DNA of 64,000 nucleotides from Hofstenia miamia. Taxonomy: Eukaryota; Xenacoelomorpha; Acoela; Hofsteniidae. A model generated the notes under the pieces. The model worked only from the letters and a program-made list of their open reading frames with translations. It was not told the origin of the DNA and did no database searches. The stretch lies in assembly GCA_900660155.1 (NCBI GenBank), contig CABFPE010000003.1:3906084-3970083 (forward strand), given 5' to 3'. Of this stretch, positions 10,131 to 20,133 are shown one piece after another. The first letter of the stretch is position 1. Each line of letters begins with the position of its first letter. A program made the position numbers and the translations under genes.

Positions 10131-10689
10131 ACCATTTCAAGTTCAATATGAGAATATTCAAGTTCAACATATGATGGTCCAGTTCAATATGAGAATATTC
10201 AAGTTCAAAATGAAAATAGTCCAGTTCAATATGAGAATATTCAAGTTAAATATGAAAGTAATAGAAATTTTACTAAAAACAAAAAGCAAAAACATAAACA
10301 TTAAGCATAGTAAAAATAAAACGAAAAACATAAAACAAAAAATATTTCACAAATTATATTTAGAATTCAAGATCTTTTTTCAATACTGCAAGCAAAATGA
10401 TTCAACTTTTAATATCATAACCAGTTGATACTACAAAATGTTAAAGTAATTTTGTAAAGCAATCATTTTGAAATTTTTTCAGAAAATTACAATAACTTAA
10501 TTTAATAAATAACAATTTTAAATATAACTTTATATACCAAGAACAATAAATATTTATAAGCATTTAATACAATACTGTTTAAAAATAGATTACTTTACTT
10601 TAGTTAATATGTTCATAAAAATTATTTCTGGTATGCTTTCAATTATTCTAATATTGAACTAGATTATTCTTATATTGAACTGGAAATGG
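10131..10689. mobile_element. MITE with minisatellite terminal inverted repeats
   Basis: The left end is CCATTTCAAGTTCAATATGA at 10131, followed by six roughly 21-bp units to about 10260 (AGTTCAATATGAGAATATTC and variants). The right end, 10640-10689, is the same unit inverted, with about two units and the same terminal CCATTTC. The outermost bases match on both sides. There is no transposase and no certain target duplication. The interior is AT-rich. Confidence 0.6.
10140..10260. repeat. 21-bp tandem repeat, about six units
   Basis: Units alternate between AGTTCAATATGAGAATATTCA and AGTTCAAAATGAAAATAGTCC types, giving 41-42 bp higher-order periods starting at 10140, 10181 and 10223. Because 42 is divisible by three, an ORF through it shows 14-residue repeats, but this is a by-product. 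Confidence 0.8.
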
Positions 10690-10886
10690 CATAGATATTA
10701 TTAGTGCACAAAGTAAGAATTTGTAAATTTCTAAAACATCTGTCTATCTTTGTCTACTTGCTGTTTCTCTTCTAATCAGAAATCTATAATTTATAATTAT
10801 ATTATCATCAGTTAACTGGTATTCTAATGTTATTTTTGAAACTGACTATTTAAGCCAAACCTTAACAACAGTCTTATAGACAATAT

Positions 10887-10922
<36 letters not shown>

Positions 10923-11304
10923 AGCAAAACAACGTTTTTAGTATCATATACCGATGTGCATATTATCAATAAAGATGATGGAAACAAAATTGACACTTTT
11001 GCAAATATAAATTATGGATTACATGGCCCTTGGTTTGAATTTCTTTGATACTGGCTATCTGGACAACAATTATAAAAAATTTCAAACCTAGAATAACATG
11101 CTACTCGATAAATAAACAATACTAAAAGTCCAAGCAAAGCAAGTAATCAAAAGTCTTTGTTCATTTTCAAAGAAAAATGGCATATCTTTCAAGTACTTCA
11201 GGCACAGCAATAAGCCTTAATACACATTTTCAACTTGACATCCAAGCATGTTCACTAATAGAAGTATAAAGTACAATATGGTAGGATAGGGGATATGACT
11301 GAAG
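10690..11304. other. AT-rich stretch with (TA)n at 10890-10921
   Basis: No gene is seen. The only structured feature is a 31-bp (TA)n tract at 10890-10921. Confidence 0.5.
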
Positions 11305-11780
11305 CAGTGGCGGATTCAGAGGGGGATCCCGGGATGAATCCCCCTTCCCCTACCAAGATTTTTTGGCAAAGACCAGTCCGAGCTAGTCGCAGAAAGCCTA
11401 GGCCCGGTCCTACTTTACCCGAAAAATCTCATATTTTCCTTAAAAAGGACATGGTTGTATTCTATTTTTCGCCCATATCAGTAGCCTCAAAAGTTTTCAG
11501 TATATAATTAAAAACAAATTTATTTGCTTAATTCGTTTATATTTCATTTATACTAAGCAATTATTGTTCAATCACAACTCTGCATAATACCACAAATTGA
11601 TTTTTAAAAATAGTTAGCGTCTGAAGACACAATATAGAGATTTGAGAGGATATAATAAAATATTCCTATAGCATAGGACAAGAAATCAATCGAAATTTGG
11701 AAAAATAGGCTTCCTATTTTAACGAAGTTATCATTAAGAACCTAGTTGCATTACCACAATCGTAATTACCAAAATTTTTA
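11305..11780 (+). mobile_element. hAT-like non-autonomous repeat, copy A
   Basis: It starts with CAGTGGCGGATTCAGAGGGG, the typical terminus of a widespread hAT group. The following roughly 470 bp align by eye with copies B (11964) and C (60233): shared phrases include AGCTAGTCGCAGAAAGC, ACATGGTTG and TTGTTCAATCACA. No coding capacity was seen. The right end is not defined in this copy. Confidence 0.6.
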
Positions 11781-11963
11781 TATTTATTCTTCAAAATAAA
11801 GTAATTCATGTTCTTGTAACTCTGTGGTCGTTTTGGGTTAAGTTTTCTAAAATGGATCGGGTTACGTTGACTAAATTTCTAATGTGAGTTTATTGTTCTC
11901 TTTAAAATGTGTTAGAATAGCAAAAGACAATAATAATATCAAAGGCTCTGAAATAGCCTACTT

Positions 11964-12440
11964 CAGTGGCGAATACTCCTATCGATCAACTCCCATCAAG
12001 ATTTGTTGGCGAAAACCATATGAACTAGTCGCAGAAAGCATACTTTTCCCGAAAAGTGCAATATTTTACTGAAGAAAAACATGGTTGGGTTTCGTTTTGC
12101 TTCAATATCATGAATGTCCATAGTTTTTCAACCATATGAAAGAACAAATTAGCAGTTTCATTCACACTAAATTATTGTTGTTCAATCACATGTCTTCATA
12201 ATACACAATTTTTTTTCAAAAACAGCTAGCAGCTGATATACAAAATGCTGAGATTGGAAACGTTATGATGAAATATTTCTACACGAATTACTGCATGAAT
12301 TATGTGCAATATTAATGGTCAACTTATGTTTTAGCATGGAGCAAGCAATTTATTCAAATTTGGATAACTCACTTCCTATTTCAGAGAAATTATTATTAAA
12401 TACCTAGTTGCATTATTGTAATTCCAATTCCCAGAATTTT
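11964..12440 (+). mobile_element. hAT-like non-autonomous repeat, copy B
   Basis: It begins CAGTGGCGAATACTCC and shares ACTAGTCGCAGAAAGCAT, GAAAAACATGGTTGGGTT, TTGTTCAATCACATGTCTTC and ACCTAGTTGCATTA with copies A and C. It is diverged but collinear over about 470 bp. The right boundary merges with the next hAT-like element near 12466. Confidence 0.6.
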
Positions 12441-12465
12441 GTTAATGCTAATGCGGTTCAGATTC

Positions 12466-12706
12466 GGATCCAGCAAATTTTCGTTAGGAGGGGCGTGCAC
12501 TCCCTAAGTTTTTCTAAGTACATGTACTATTCATTTTGAGCGTATGATGAACGTTTATAAAAACAAATACCAATTTTTTGCAATCTTGTTGAAAGTAAAT
12601 ATTGAAGTACGCGAAGAAAATAATGTATTTTGCTAAATGTAGTTTTGACTAAATGTACTTTTTGGAATTTGCAGTTTGCCCCCTCTGCATATCCGCCTTT
12701 GCGCTT
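12466..12706. mobile_element. hAT-like MITE, about 240 bp
   Basis: The left end CAGATTCGGATCCAGCAAAT, followed by GGAGGGG, pairs with the inverse of CAAAGGCGGATATGCAGAGG, followed by GGGC, ending at 12706. Both resemble the common hAT terminus CAGTGGCGGATCCAG plus G-run. No ORF. No clear 8-bp duplication was seen, so the pairing is tentative. Confidence 0.45.
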
Positions 12707-13137
12707 ATTAGGTATTCTATTGCTAAACTGTACATATCATCTTTGAACATCATCCACTGTCTTATATATCTGTAGATAGATATCCATCACTACCACATGT
12801 ATCGATATTCAATGTCATGAAACATATGCTATTTCTGATTTTGAAATTTGTTTTTTGATTTGATCGAATATATTTCTTATTGTAATTTATTGAAATTATA
12901 GCACAAATTGTGGTGCAATGCCTCTTTATTCGAACCCTATCAGAAATTCCAAGTGTAATTAAAACTTTTTATCAAGTATAGTTGTGAATACATGCTTAAT
13001 CACCTTGTTTACTTGTTGTGGCTTAAAAAATTCTCATTTCACATTTTCTAGGAAAAATTGAAGAATTTCTAGGAAGTTGAAGAATTTCTGACCTAGATAG
13101 TGTACACTCGATATTTTAACACTAACAGTAATTTCGA

Positions 13138-13140
<3 letters not shown>
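12707..13140. other. AT-rich stretch with no gene seen
   Basis: It contains no supportable gene. A GGTTCGAAT on the minus strand near 12915 was considered as a tRNA B box and rejected. Confidence 0.4.

Positions 13141-13173
<33 letters not shown>
13141..13173. repeat. (TA)n microsatellite
   Basis: (TA)n of about 33 bp. Confidence 0.9.
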
Positions 13174-13176
<3 letters not shown>

Positions 13177-13215
13177 CGTAACGTGGGTATTGAAAATAAA
13201 TTCTATACTATAAGG

Positions 13216-13437
13216 ATAAACCCCCACCGCAAATTCCTAGATCCTCCACTGGACTGAAGGAAAATAATTACTCAAGGGTAAGAAAGGCATGGGACAGAAA
13301 AACCTCATCCAGTGAAGAGCATGTAAATTACCAACAAAACTCATGCGGTTTGCTTAGGAATTTTTTTATCTCAGACACCCCGATGGAATTGAATGACATT
13401 TATCGCTCTTTGAGAGATTGTGTTCTATCATCACAAG
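13216..13437 (+). CDS. Candidate internal exon, unrecognised
   Basis: An open frame without stops runs from about 13200 to the sequence CACAAG|GTAATA, a good splice donor after base 13437 (phase 1). It reads normal-looking protein, for example KAWDRKTSSSEEHVNYQQ and SDTPMELNDIYRSLRDC, in a region with fewer A/T runs than its flanks. A possible weak acceptor (CTATACTATAAG) lies at 13215. The inverse of a hAT-like terminus (CAGTGGAGGATCTAGG) lies inside it at 13240-13254, so it may instead be transposon sequence. The protein is not recognised. Confidence 0.25.
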
Positions 13438-13439
13438 GT

Positions 13440-14383
13440 AATATTAAACACTTTCGCTTTGTATCTGACTGAAACACTTAAAACTTCTAAGTACTATTGT
13501 TACAACTAATTTTAACAACAAATGGGTGACATTTGACGCAGATAATTGTCTTGACAAAAATGTTTTTCTTTTTTCCACGCTTGTATATTTTCTAAAAGCC
13601 AGAAAGTAATTTATTCAAAAACAAATGCCTAGAAGACATTAATTATTAACCATTCATTAAACATTGCTTTACAATCCCTAATTGAGATTAAAGGTGCATT
13701 CACTATACACAAAAATTCATGAAAAAATACAATCACAACTAGACAGACAGTGGCTAATTAAGGTAGCACTCCCAAAATTTCCATTTTTTCTCTGAACTTC
13801 CCGGTTGTGAGCTATGTAAATCTAATTATGAGAATTTTTGTTTTGTATAAAAAACTTTTTAAATAGCATAGCTTAAGCGGTTTAAAAAGTATTTTAGTGA
13901 TTTTTAAGTTATACTAAGACAGTTGCTTAAGTTAATAAATTTCCAAGTTTCAGTTATTAAAAATACAATTTAAAAATTTGTATGAGTAAATACGTTTACC
14001 CATATTTTAAATATATTGCTTAAGGGCGTACTCATAAAATTCAAATTTTACAAATTCCCCTCCCATTGCCATTCTTATATAATAATAAAACTTTCAAATT
14101 GAAGAAGTAGCAAAGGCTAATGTTGTCACAAACAGCAGCCCTGGCATGCCACCGGAAAGGTAAATAAAAATAAAATCAAAACATAAAAACGCACGAACAC
14201 GGAGAAAGACTAATGGAGAATACAAAAATTGCTAAGATCAACACTATGCAGACGGTATTTCAATATTTCAAATGATGTTAATGTTACCACAGTATCTGGC
14301 AAAAAATTTTCAAAATTTGTTTCTCGATAAAAGAATAAATCCTGAATATTACGAGATTTATTAAAATGATGTAATCTTCATTT
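13440..14383. other. AT-rich stretch with no gene seen
   Basis: No ORF of interest. A purine-rich patch at 14130-14230 has no recognisable features. Confidence 0.4.
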
Positions 14384-14385
14384 TG

Positions 14386-14454
<69 letters not shown>
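14384..14454. repeat. (TA)n microsatellite, compound
   Basis: Long (TA)n interrupted by AAATA and ACATA. It directly abuts the hammerhead-like motif at the end of the Penelope-like element. Confidence 0.9.
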
Positions 14455-14456
14455 TT

Positions 14457-14488
14457 CCAACGGGTTTCGATTTATAAATCATCGTCAG
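14457..14488 (-). ncRNA. Hammerhead-ribozyme-like motif of a Penelope-like element
   Basis: On the minus strand the order is CTGACGA (14488-14482, fits the CUGANGA core), a self-complementary GATTTATAAATC that can form stem II, GAAA (14468-14465), then CCCGTTGG, which can make a very short stem III (CC/GG). Hammerhead motifs are known in the terminal repeats of Penelope-like elements, and the motif follows the endonuclease reading frame by about 65 bp, as expected. The base after GG is A, not the U and H needed at the cleavage site. One extra T precedes stem II, and the (TA)n tract may have replaced the rest, so this copy may be inactive. Confidence 0.5.
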
Positions 14489-14552
14489 TACACAAATGCG
14501 TGGGCTTTAATTTACAATTACTACATTAAATGATGTTGAAATATGCATACAC

Positions 14553-15090
14553 TTAAAATATGTTGAGTAAATTGATCGTACTTTGTTGACTTTTTAATAG
14601 CATGTTCTTAGTTGCATTTTTTATGAAAAGGGCTTCAGCTAATTTAATGTTCTCTGTTCTTAGTAACATTTCAAAATTTGCTTTGTTTATTTGGTGTTCA
14701 TGCAAATATATTTCAGTTTTTAAATGCCCTCTAAGATGTTCTTTGATCCTAGTTTCTTCGATGTATAAATGGTTACATTTTTCACATTGATATTTACACA
14801 CAATTGAAGAAACCATCATTTTGCTTATAGGATCTTTTTTTCAAAAAATTCTGATGTTTTCTTTGATGCTAGTATTGGTATGATCTTGGTTACTTTAAGT
14901 TTCTTGTTTATATTCTTTATTCTCAATTTTAGAAATTCCTTTTTTCTTCAATGTATGGTAGTTTCCAGTAAATCGGTGTTTGATCATCTGTTTTTACTTG
15001 GTTACGTACCATATTGTTGGAAGTTAATGCTTTGTCAATGAATTTATTTATTAGTTTGTGTGGATAGCTATTTTTCTCTAAGATATATAN
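14553..15090 (-). pseudogene. Penelope-like element, linker and GIY-YIG endonuclease
   Basis: Minus-strand pieces in several frames give the C-terminal part of a Penelope-like polyprotein. First is NSYPHKLINKFIDKAL followed by IYWKLPYIEE at 15085-14955, the region after the reverse transcriptase. Then comes a frameshifted KIIPILASKK segment with FFEKKDPISK. Last is an 88-codon frame (14819-14553) with VCKYQCEKCNHLYIEET, the zinc-finger-like CxxC plus the YIG-type strand of GIY-YIG (IG replaced by IE), an EHLRGHL helix and NIKLAEALFIKN, where the family has a conserved glutamate. The nuclease nicks target DNA during retrotransposition. Upstream parts are missing beyond the N at 15090. Confidence 0.75.
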
Positions 15091-15119
15091 ATGGATTTTA
15101 ATCAAATATTGCTGAATAG

Positions 15120-15433
15120 TTCTCCAGCAATAATTAGTTTACTGTCTCTTAATAAATTTAGTCTAAATATTACGATCGTTTTGATGTCTCTTTAATTTCA
15201 GCGCACAATTAAGTTGTGGACTTAAAAGTCCACTTCGACAACTTTAATTAATCTGAATTATTTTCTGTCTAGTTATAAAGGCTTTTTCATTGAATTGGAT
15301 TGTAAAAAGTCATAATTCCAATTTGTAAAAATGATGATTCTACAATGAATATCTTTTTTCGACACAGCGTTGAATGAAACAGTCGAACACATAGAAATGA
15401 AAAACAGGGATTATTTTTGGTCCCCTTCTTCTT

Positions 15434-15435
<2 letters not shown>
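15120..15435. other. AT-rich stretch with no gene seen
   Basis: Nothing supportable lies between the Penelope-like piece and the next (TA)n tract. Confidence 0.4.

Positions 15436-15471
<36 letters not shown>
15436..15471. repeat. (TA)n microsatellite
   Basis: (TA)n of about 36 bp at the left side of a 245-bp complex segment. Confidence 0.9.
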
Positions 15472-15474
<3 letters not shown>

Positions 15475-15716
15475 CCACTAAGTGTTTTTTAAAAATCTCA
15501 TCATGACCGCATTTCCAAACATGGATCTTTGAAATTTTCCAGTGTTTCTTCAATTTACCTACCCCAATGGTAAATATGTCTAAGTTCGAATGAATACTGT
15601 GGGAGCAATGGCCAAAAAATAGTTTTTCTTGGGAAAAAGGGCGATTCCCGCTAAATGCCTTAGAAATTTCGGACCATTTCTCGCTAAATGTAAGGTTTTT
15701 GCATTTTCCATAGCAA

Positions 15717-15740
15717 ATATATATATATATATATATATAT
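15717..15740. repeat. (TA)n microsatellite
   Basis: (TA)n of 24 bp at the right side of the same 245-bp segment. Confidence 0.9.
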
Positions 15741-16640
15741 GTACAATCCAAATCAATATTTGTTAAAAAAATAATGCAATAAACATGGGTTTTACCGTAT
15801 TTCTTGAAAGAACTACTGTGAAAAAAATTATTTAATTTTTTATATGTTCTAGATGTACTTGAGATGCTTACAGTTGATGATAAATCATTAAAGACATTCT
15901 TTTGAATACAATTTGTTTAACCGATTTATTATTTCATTACCAATTTTACATCTAACATATTGATTTTGGAAATAATTTCTTTGGAGCAGAAGAAAAACAG
16001 AATTGATAGTTTGATTCTTTTAAAAAACGACAAATTGTATTATTTGAAGTGCACATTTTTTCAAGCAGAGGTTGCCACAGTAAGTGTGTAATTTCTAGTC
16101 TTACAAAAAGCTCCACCATAAAAAATGTTAAAAACATCTGAAATATGTTCTTTATTTGATGCATTAGAATCCAGAAATACTTCTGCACAAAGTAAAAATT
16201 CACTAAGGTATTTACATTTATTGTTTAGACAATTAAGCGTTTAAACCATCCATTCACATAATAAAGAAACTCCAAGTCTTCAACATGACTAATGACATTA
16301 CCGATGTTGTTGAAAGTATCCGATAACCAAAATAATTATGATGAACTTTTAGCATCAGCTGAAGAACACATAGTCGACGATATAAATTCATTCAAGTAAA
16401 ATTTGGAGAAACTTCTGAAAAGCTAATTGGTGACATGTTCATGAAATTACCATATTTTATCTAAGGTATATTTTCAAAACAAATTATATCTTAAATCTGT
16501 TATTGATTGACAAACATGCAGAGTGGTCTAAGTTCAATGGCTACCACAAAAATTCTAAAATAGTGGTGAATGCGAATTTAGGTACATGCATGTGGTTGTA
16601 ACTAGTATTATTTACTCAAAACCCATAAGAACGAAGCCTT
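15741..16640. other. AT-rich stretch with no gene seen
   Basis: A minus-strand ORF at 16203-15952 (83 aa) has no recognised domain. It reads hydrophobic and coding-like (FMVELFVRLEITHLLWQPL) but has no supporting signals, so it is not called. Confidence 0.35.
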
Positions 16641-16641
16641 A

Positions 16642-17110
16642 GTGACTTCGCTGCAATCTTGTTGTGTATATAATCGCAGTCTTGTAAAATATCTGTCGTT
16701 ATTTAGCATGAGTGCCAAACATCTTTTACCCAATTTGAGGGCTCACATTCTATCTATACATGGTACAGGTATGTCAAATCATACAATTACACATGGATTC
16801 AACATCAGCGACAGAACATTGGCTAATATACGTCAGCTTCATAGGGGAGGACCACGTTTAAGAAACCATTTTAAAAACTAGGCCATTTTGAGGTCAGGCA
16901 AGATTAATCACTCAGCTGGATCCTGCCCGAAAAACCTGATGTGTTATACTTAAGAAGGCTTTTGATCATACAAGACAGTCAGTAAACCATGTTTATTTGC
17001 CAAAATATTTTTGACAAGATGGTGTTTACAAAAATGTATCACCATTGGACTGTGGATCAGTAGCCTTCAGAATGCTCAAAGATGAAACTAGAATCAGACT
17101 AGACAATTTT
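16642..17110 (+). pseudogene. Tc1-like N-terminal HTH fragment
   Basis: A 79-codon ORF (16642-16881) ends with a homeodomain-like helix-turn-helix (LRAHILSIHGTGMSNHTI, then SDRTLANIRQLH), followed by RGGPRLR, which resembles the GRPR motif between the two DNA-binding subdomains of Tc1-like transposases. The reading continues past a stop with coding-like fragments to about 17110. No catalytic domain and no paired ends were found, so this is a fragment. Another transposon family with the same fold is possible. Confidence 0.4.
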
Positions 17111-17111
17111 C

Positions 17112-17174
17112 TTGGCTGTAGCCGACCGTTGGACGTAAGTCTTTAGCCGTAGCGGGCTGTTGGCCTTAATGCTT

Positions 17175-17207
<33 letters not shown>
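17112..17207. repeat. Two diverged 33-bp units followed by (TA)n
   Basis: GTAGCCGACCGTTGG...TAAGTCTT and GTAGCGGGCTGTTGG...TAATGCTT are adjacent diverged copies. They are followed by CAAA and (TA)n at 17178-17207. The layout resembles a short retroposon tail ending in a simple repeat. Confidence 0.5.
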
Positions 17208-17209
<2 letters not shown>

Positions 17210-18516
17210 CATTTTTTGTGGTATTGCTTATTTCCTTTGCCACAATAAATTCCCTTTTGCTCGTATTATTATTAATAGATTACATTGAATATTTTGGATT
17301 ATTTTCGAAATCAGTTTTTATACTATTGCTATATTCTACAAATCACAGTGTGTTAAAATTAGGAGATAGCATAATATTTAGCATGTGTCCTGACAGCTGT
17401 ACAAGTTCAGGCCTTCTGATTTGAGCAAGGCATTCGATGCTAATATCGAAACCTAATTACAAAGTGTGTGTCAGGGCAGTGTATTGCTAAAAGATTTTTG
17501 CAAAAAGTATGCTAAACAAAAGCAAAGTAACAAAAATTTTTATGGAATATTTTAGGAATAACCAATTAAAAATTTATTCAAGAATGATACAATTTGTTTT
17601 ATTTTTGCATGATAATTACGAAATTCCGAAATTCCTTTAAAATTATAATGTTCAATTGGAAAACACCGCTATTCTAACATACTCATTAAACTAACGCTTG
17701 AAAAGTATTATTGTGATGTTTGCCTAATCTTTCCAATCGGTTAACTTATCTTAGCCACTTTTTTCTCGATACAATTGACAATTTTCAAGTACAAATCTCA
17801 TTTTCAGATGCAGAGATAAATTATATTATGAAATACATTTTAATGCATTTATTATAACTACATAGATAAAAATATTTTGCATGCTAGATCCTAAATGGCA
17901 GTAATTTATAATTGTATATTTATTAGTGCTAAACTAAATGTTGAAGATAAGCATAAATGTCCCATTTCTTTTGATTTTTGAATTGAAAACATTTGTTAAA
18001 GCATGAAAAGATCAATGAAAGGTATATTTACACTTAAGATCCCATTCCATAGCATAGTCATTGAAAATTAAAAATATTGGACTTAAATTCCATGAAAAAG
18101 TGTTTTACTTTTCTTATTATTTTTTAAAAATGGAGAAATGTTAACCAATTTTATTCATATAACTTAATAATCTTAAAGTTTAAGAAACAGACAGTTACTT
18201 TATGATAATTGCAATATCTTTGACCTCGGAAATACATTAACCAAACAATAGAATAATTTGACAAATTTTTTCTGTATTTGAGAAGATATTTGGTGCAGCC
18301 ATACTACAAAATTTGTGTATCTCTAAATGCATGTTCGCTCTCAAACATAGAAGGCCTTTAGTTAAAAAATTCGCCTTATTAATGCAAAAATGGCTTTATA
18401 TTATAATACAATTTCATTCAAAATAATGACGTAAGTTACATACAAACCATTGGTAGGTTGGGTAGTCAGCGGAAGCATTATTAATCATCAATAGTCTATC
18501 TGAATACCAGTAAAAA
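17208..18516. other. AT-rich stretch with no gene seen
   Basis: A 68-codon ORF at 17218-17424 is hydrophobic but low-complexity and unsupported. No other structure was found. Confidence 0.4.
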
Positions 18517-18850
18517 TTTATTCATAGTTATGCCCTTAAGTCGATTAACTATTAAAAGTTATTGAAAAAAAACTTTCTTGAAATTCCTAGGTTGCAATAA
18601 AGTACAATTAATATTTGAAGAATAATTTCAAAATAATTTATTCTTAATTATGTTTCTTAAGTCGCTTAATTGTAAAAAGGCATTGAAAAGGCTTTCTTGA
18701 ACTTCTCAGTTTGCAAAAATGTATAATTTATATTTTGAATGTAATTTCAAAACAATTTATTCGTGAATATTTGAGTAGTTTGAAATTCATTACTAACTAA
18801 AAAGTGAAGGCTAAGCAAAAGAGCTTTTTGGAAATTGAAAAAATTTTTTT
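18517..18850. repeat. Tandem repeat, unit about 120 bp, 2.7 copies
   Basis: Units start at 18517, 18637 and 18756 with TTTATTC and share CTTAAGTCG.TTAA, a CTTTCTTGAA-type segment, TTGCAA.AAAGTA and ATAATTTCAAAA. Similarity between units is clear but diverged, so the duplication is old. The third unit fades out near 18850. No ORF crosses it. Confidence 0.7.
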
Positions 18851-19253
18851 ATTATTGTCCTTGCTTTTGAAATCTTGAGTTAATGGCAATTTTGTCAGAT
18901 TTGTATATCTATAACTAAGACATTTTTCAATATTTCTATATAACTTCTGTTAATTAATGTGCTGATTGACATTCAAACCTTTTATTTAGCACTCTATTTG
19001 ACTCTTATTAGTTTAAGCAAAAATGCTTCAATTATTTACCAATAAATAAGAATCAATCTTGTAATCCCAAATAATATTGTTTTTATATAAAAAGCTTTCA
19101 ATAACACAAAATACATGTTTCTAAACAGTAGACATTCATCTATTCTCATTCAAGAAATAATAAACCTTCCAACTATATTCATAGTCACACGCTGTTAATT
19201 ATAGCTAGCATGAAAGAAATGTATTTATATGCATGATGATCCATTTAATCCTT
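18851..19253. other. AT-rich stretch with no gene seen
   Basis: No supportable feature. Confidence 0.4.
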
Positions 19254-19437
19254 ATATATATATATATATATATATATATNNNNNNNNNNNNNNNNNNNNN
19301 NNNNNNNNNNNNNNNNNNNNNNNNNNNNNNNNNNNNNNNNNNNNNNNNNNNNNNNNNNNNNNNNNNNNNNNNNNNNNNNNNNNNNNNNNNNNNNNNNNNN
19401 NNNNNNNNNNNNNNNNNNNTATATATATATATATATA
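19254..19437. repeat. (TA)n tract split by a 140-N assembly gap
   Basis: (TA)n at 19254-19279, Ns at 19280-19419, (TA)n at 19420-19437. The true length and any content of the gap are unknown. Confidence 0.9.
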
Positions 19438-19561
19438 CTATGTAGCCATTCAGCATGGAGCAGTTTGAGGCGCTTCTTAATGCAAACGTCGCACTGTAAA
19501 TATGATTACGTAATGTCTTTTTCAAAAAGCTTTAGATAGTTAAATGAAATTTTACATTTGT

Positions 19562-19905
19562 CTAATGTACATGCATACACAAAAAAATACTCTTGCTGAA
19601 AAAGCATTTTCAACTTCTGCAAAAATGTGGTCAACACATTGCTCGAGAAAGGAATTACTGCAACTGCTGTTCAATAATTGATTAAAAGTAATAAAATCAA
19701 TGGAATTTGGGTGACCCAAGGGCTTAATTGCTTTTGGATAGCCTGAAGGATATCATTCAAAGAAGGAAAAATATACATCCTGTATGCAACGATTTATTTT
19801 TATAACAATTGCATAAATTCGCCAAATCGAAGCACGCATGCTAAAGATTGACATCAACCCCAAATTCCAGCTACCGGCCCAATTAAATTAATGCCAATTT
19901 GGTCC
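19562..19905 (-). pseudogene. Retroelement integrase fragment, decayed
   Basis: On the minus strand from about 19905 one frame reads DQIGINLIGPV, matching the first catalytic strand of integrase cores (pattern W..IGIDLIGP). About 200 bases later another piece reads TAVAVIPFLSNVLTTFLQKL, matching the following strand and helix (TKW..A.P...A.....FL). Sequence between them is out of frame or inserted. Such cores belong to LTR retrotransposons or integrase-derived host genes; nothing else of the element is visible. Stops make it non-functional. Confidence 0.4.
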
Positions 19906-20133
19906 ATCTTAGTCCCATTTTTATGATACTTTTCAAAAAATGTGCTTTGATTTTTCAGTTTTCTATAACAATATTTGGTGACCTATATTATAATATATTC
20001 TACACACTGAAATGAAAAACATAAATTGAGTTTTTGGAGAGAAGTGAGGCTAATTTAAGGGTTAAAATTAAATTTTATTTTTTAATATATTGCTTTTAAA
20101 TTACATAGCAATAACTTTATTTGTGCTGATATA

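Noticed and set aside
10111-10428. 105-codon ORF with 14-residue repeats
   Set aside because: The periodicity is due to the underlying 21-bp minisatellite in a MITE end.
12905-12930. GGTTCGAAT on the minus strand as a tRNA B box
   Set aside because: The last bases do not fit the B box and no A box or cloverleaf could be drawn upstream.
15287-15751. 154-codon minus-strand ORF
   Set aside because: About half is IYIY repeat from two (TA)n tracts; the middle part shows no recognised domain. Treated as a bracketed repeat segment instead.
19205-19525. ORFs across the N gap
   Set aside because: They consist mainly of undefined residues and (TA)n translation.
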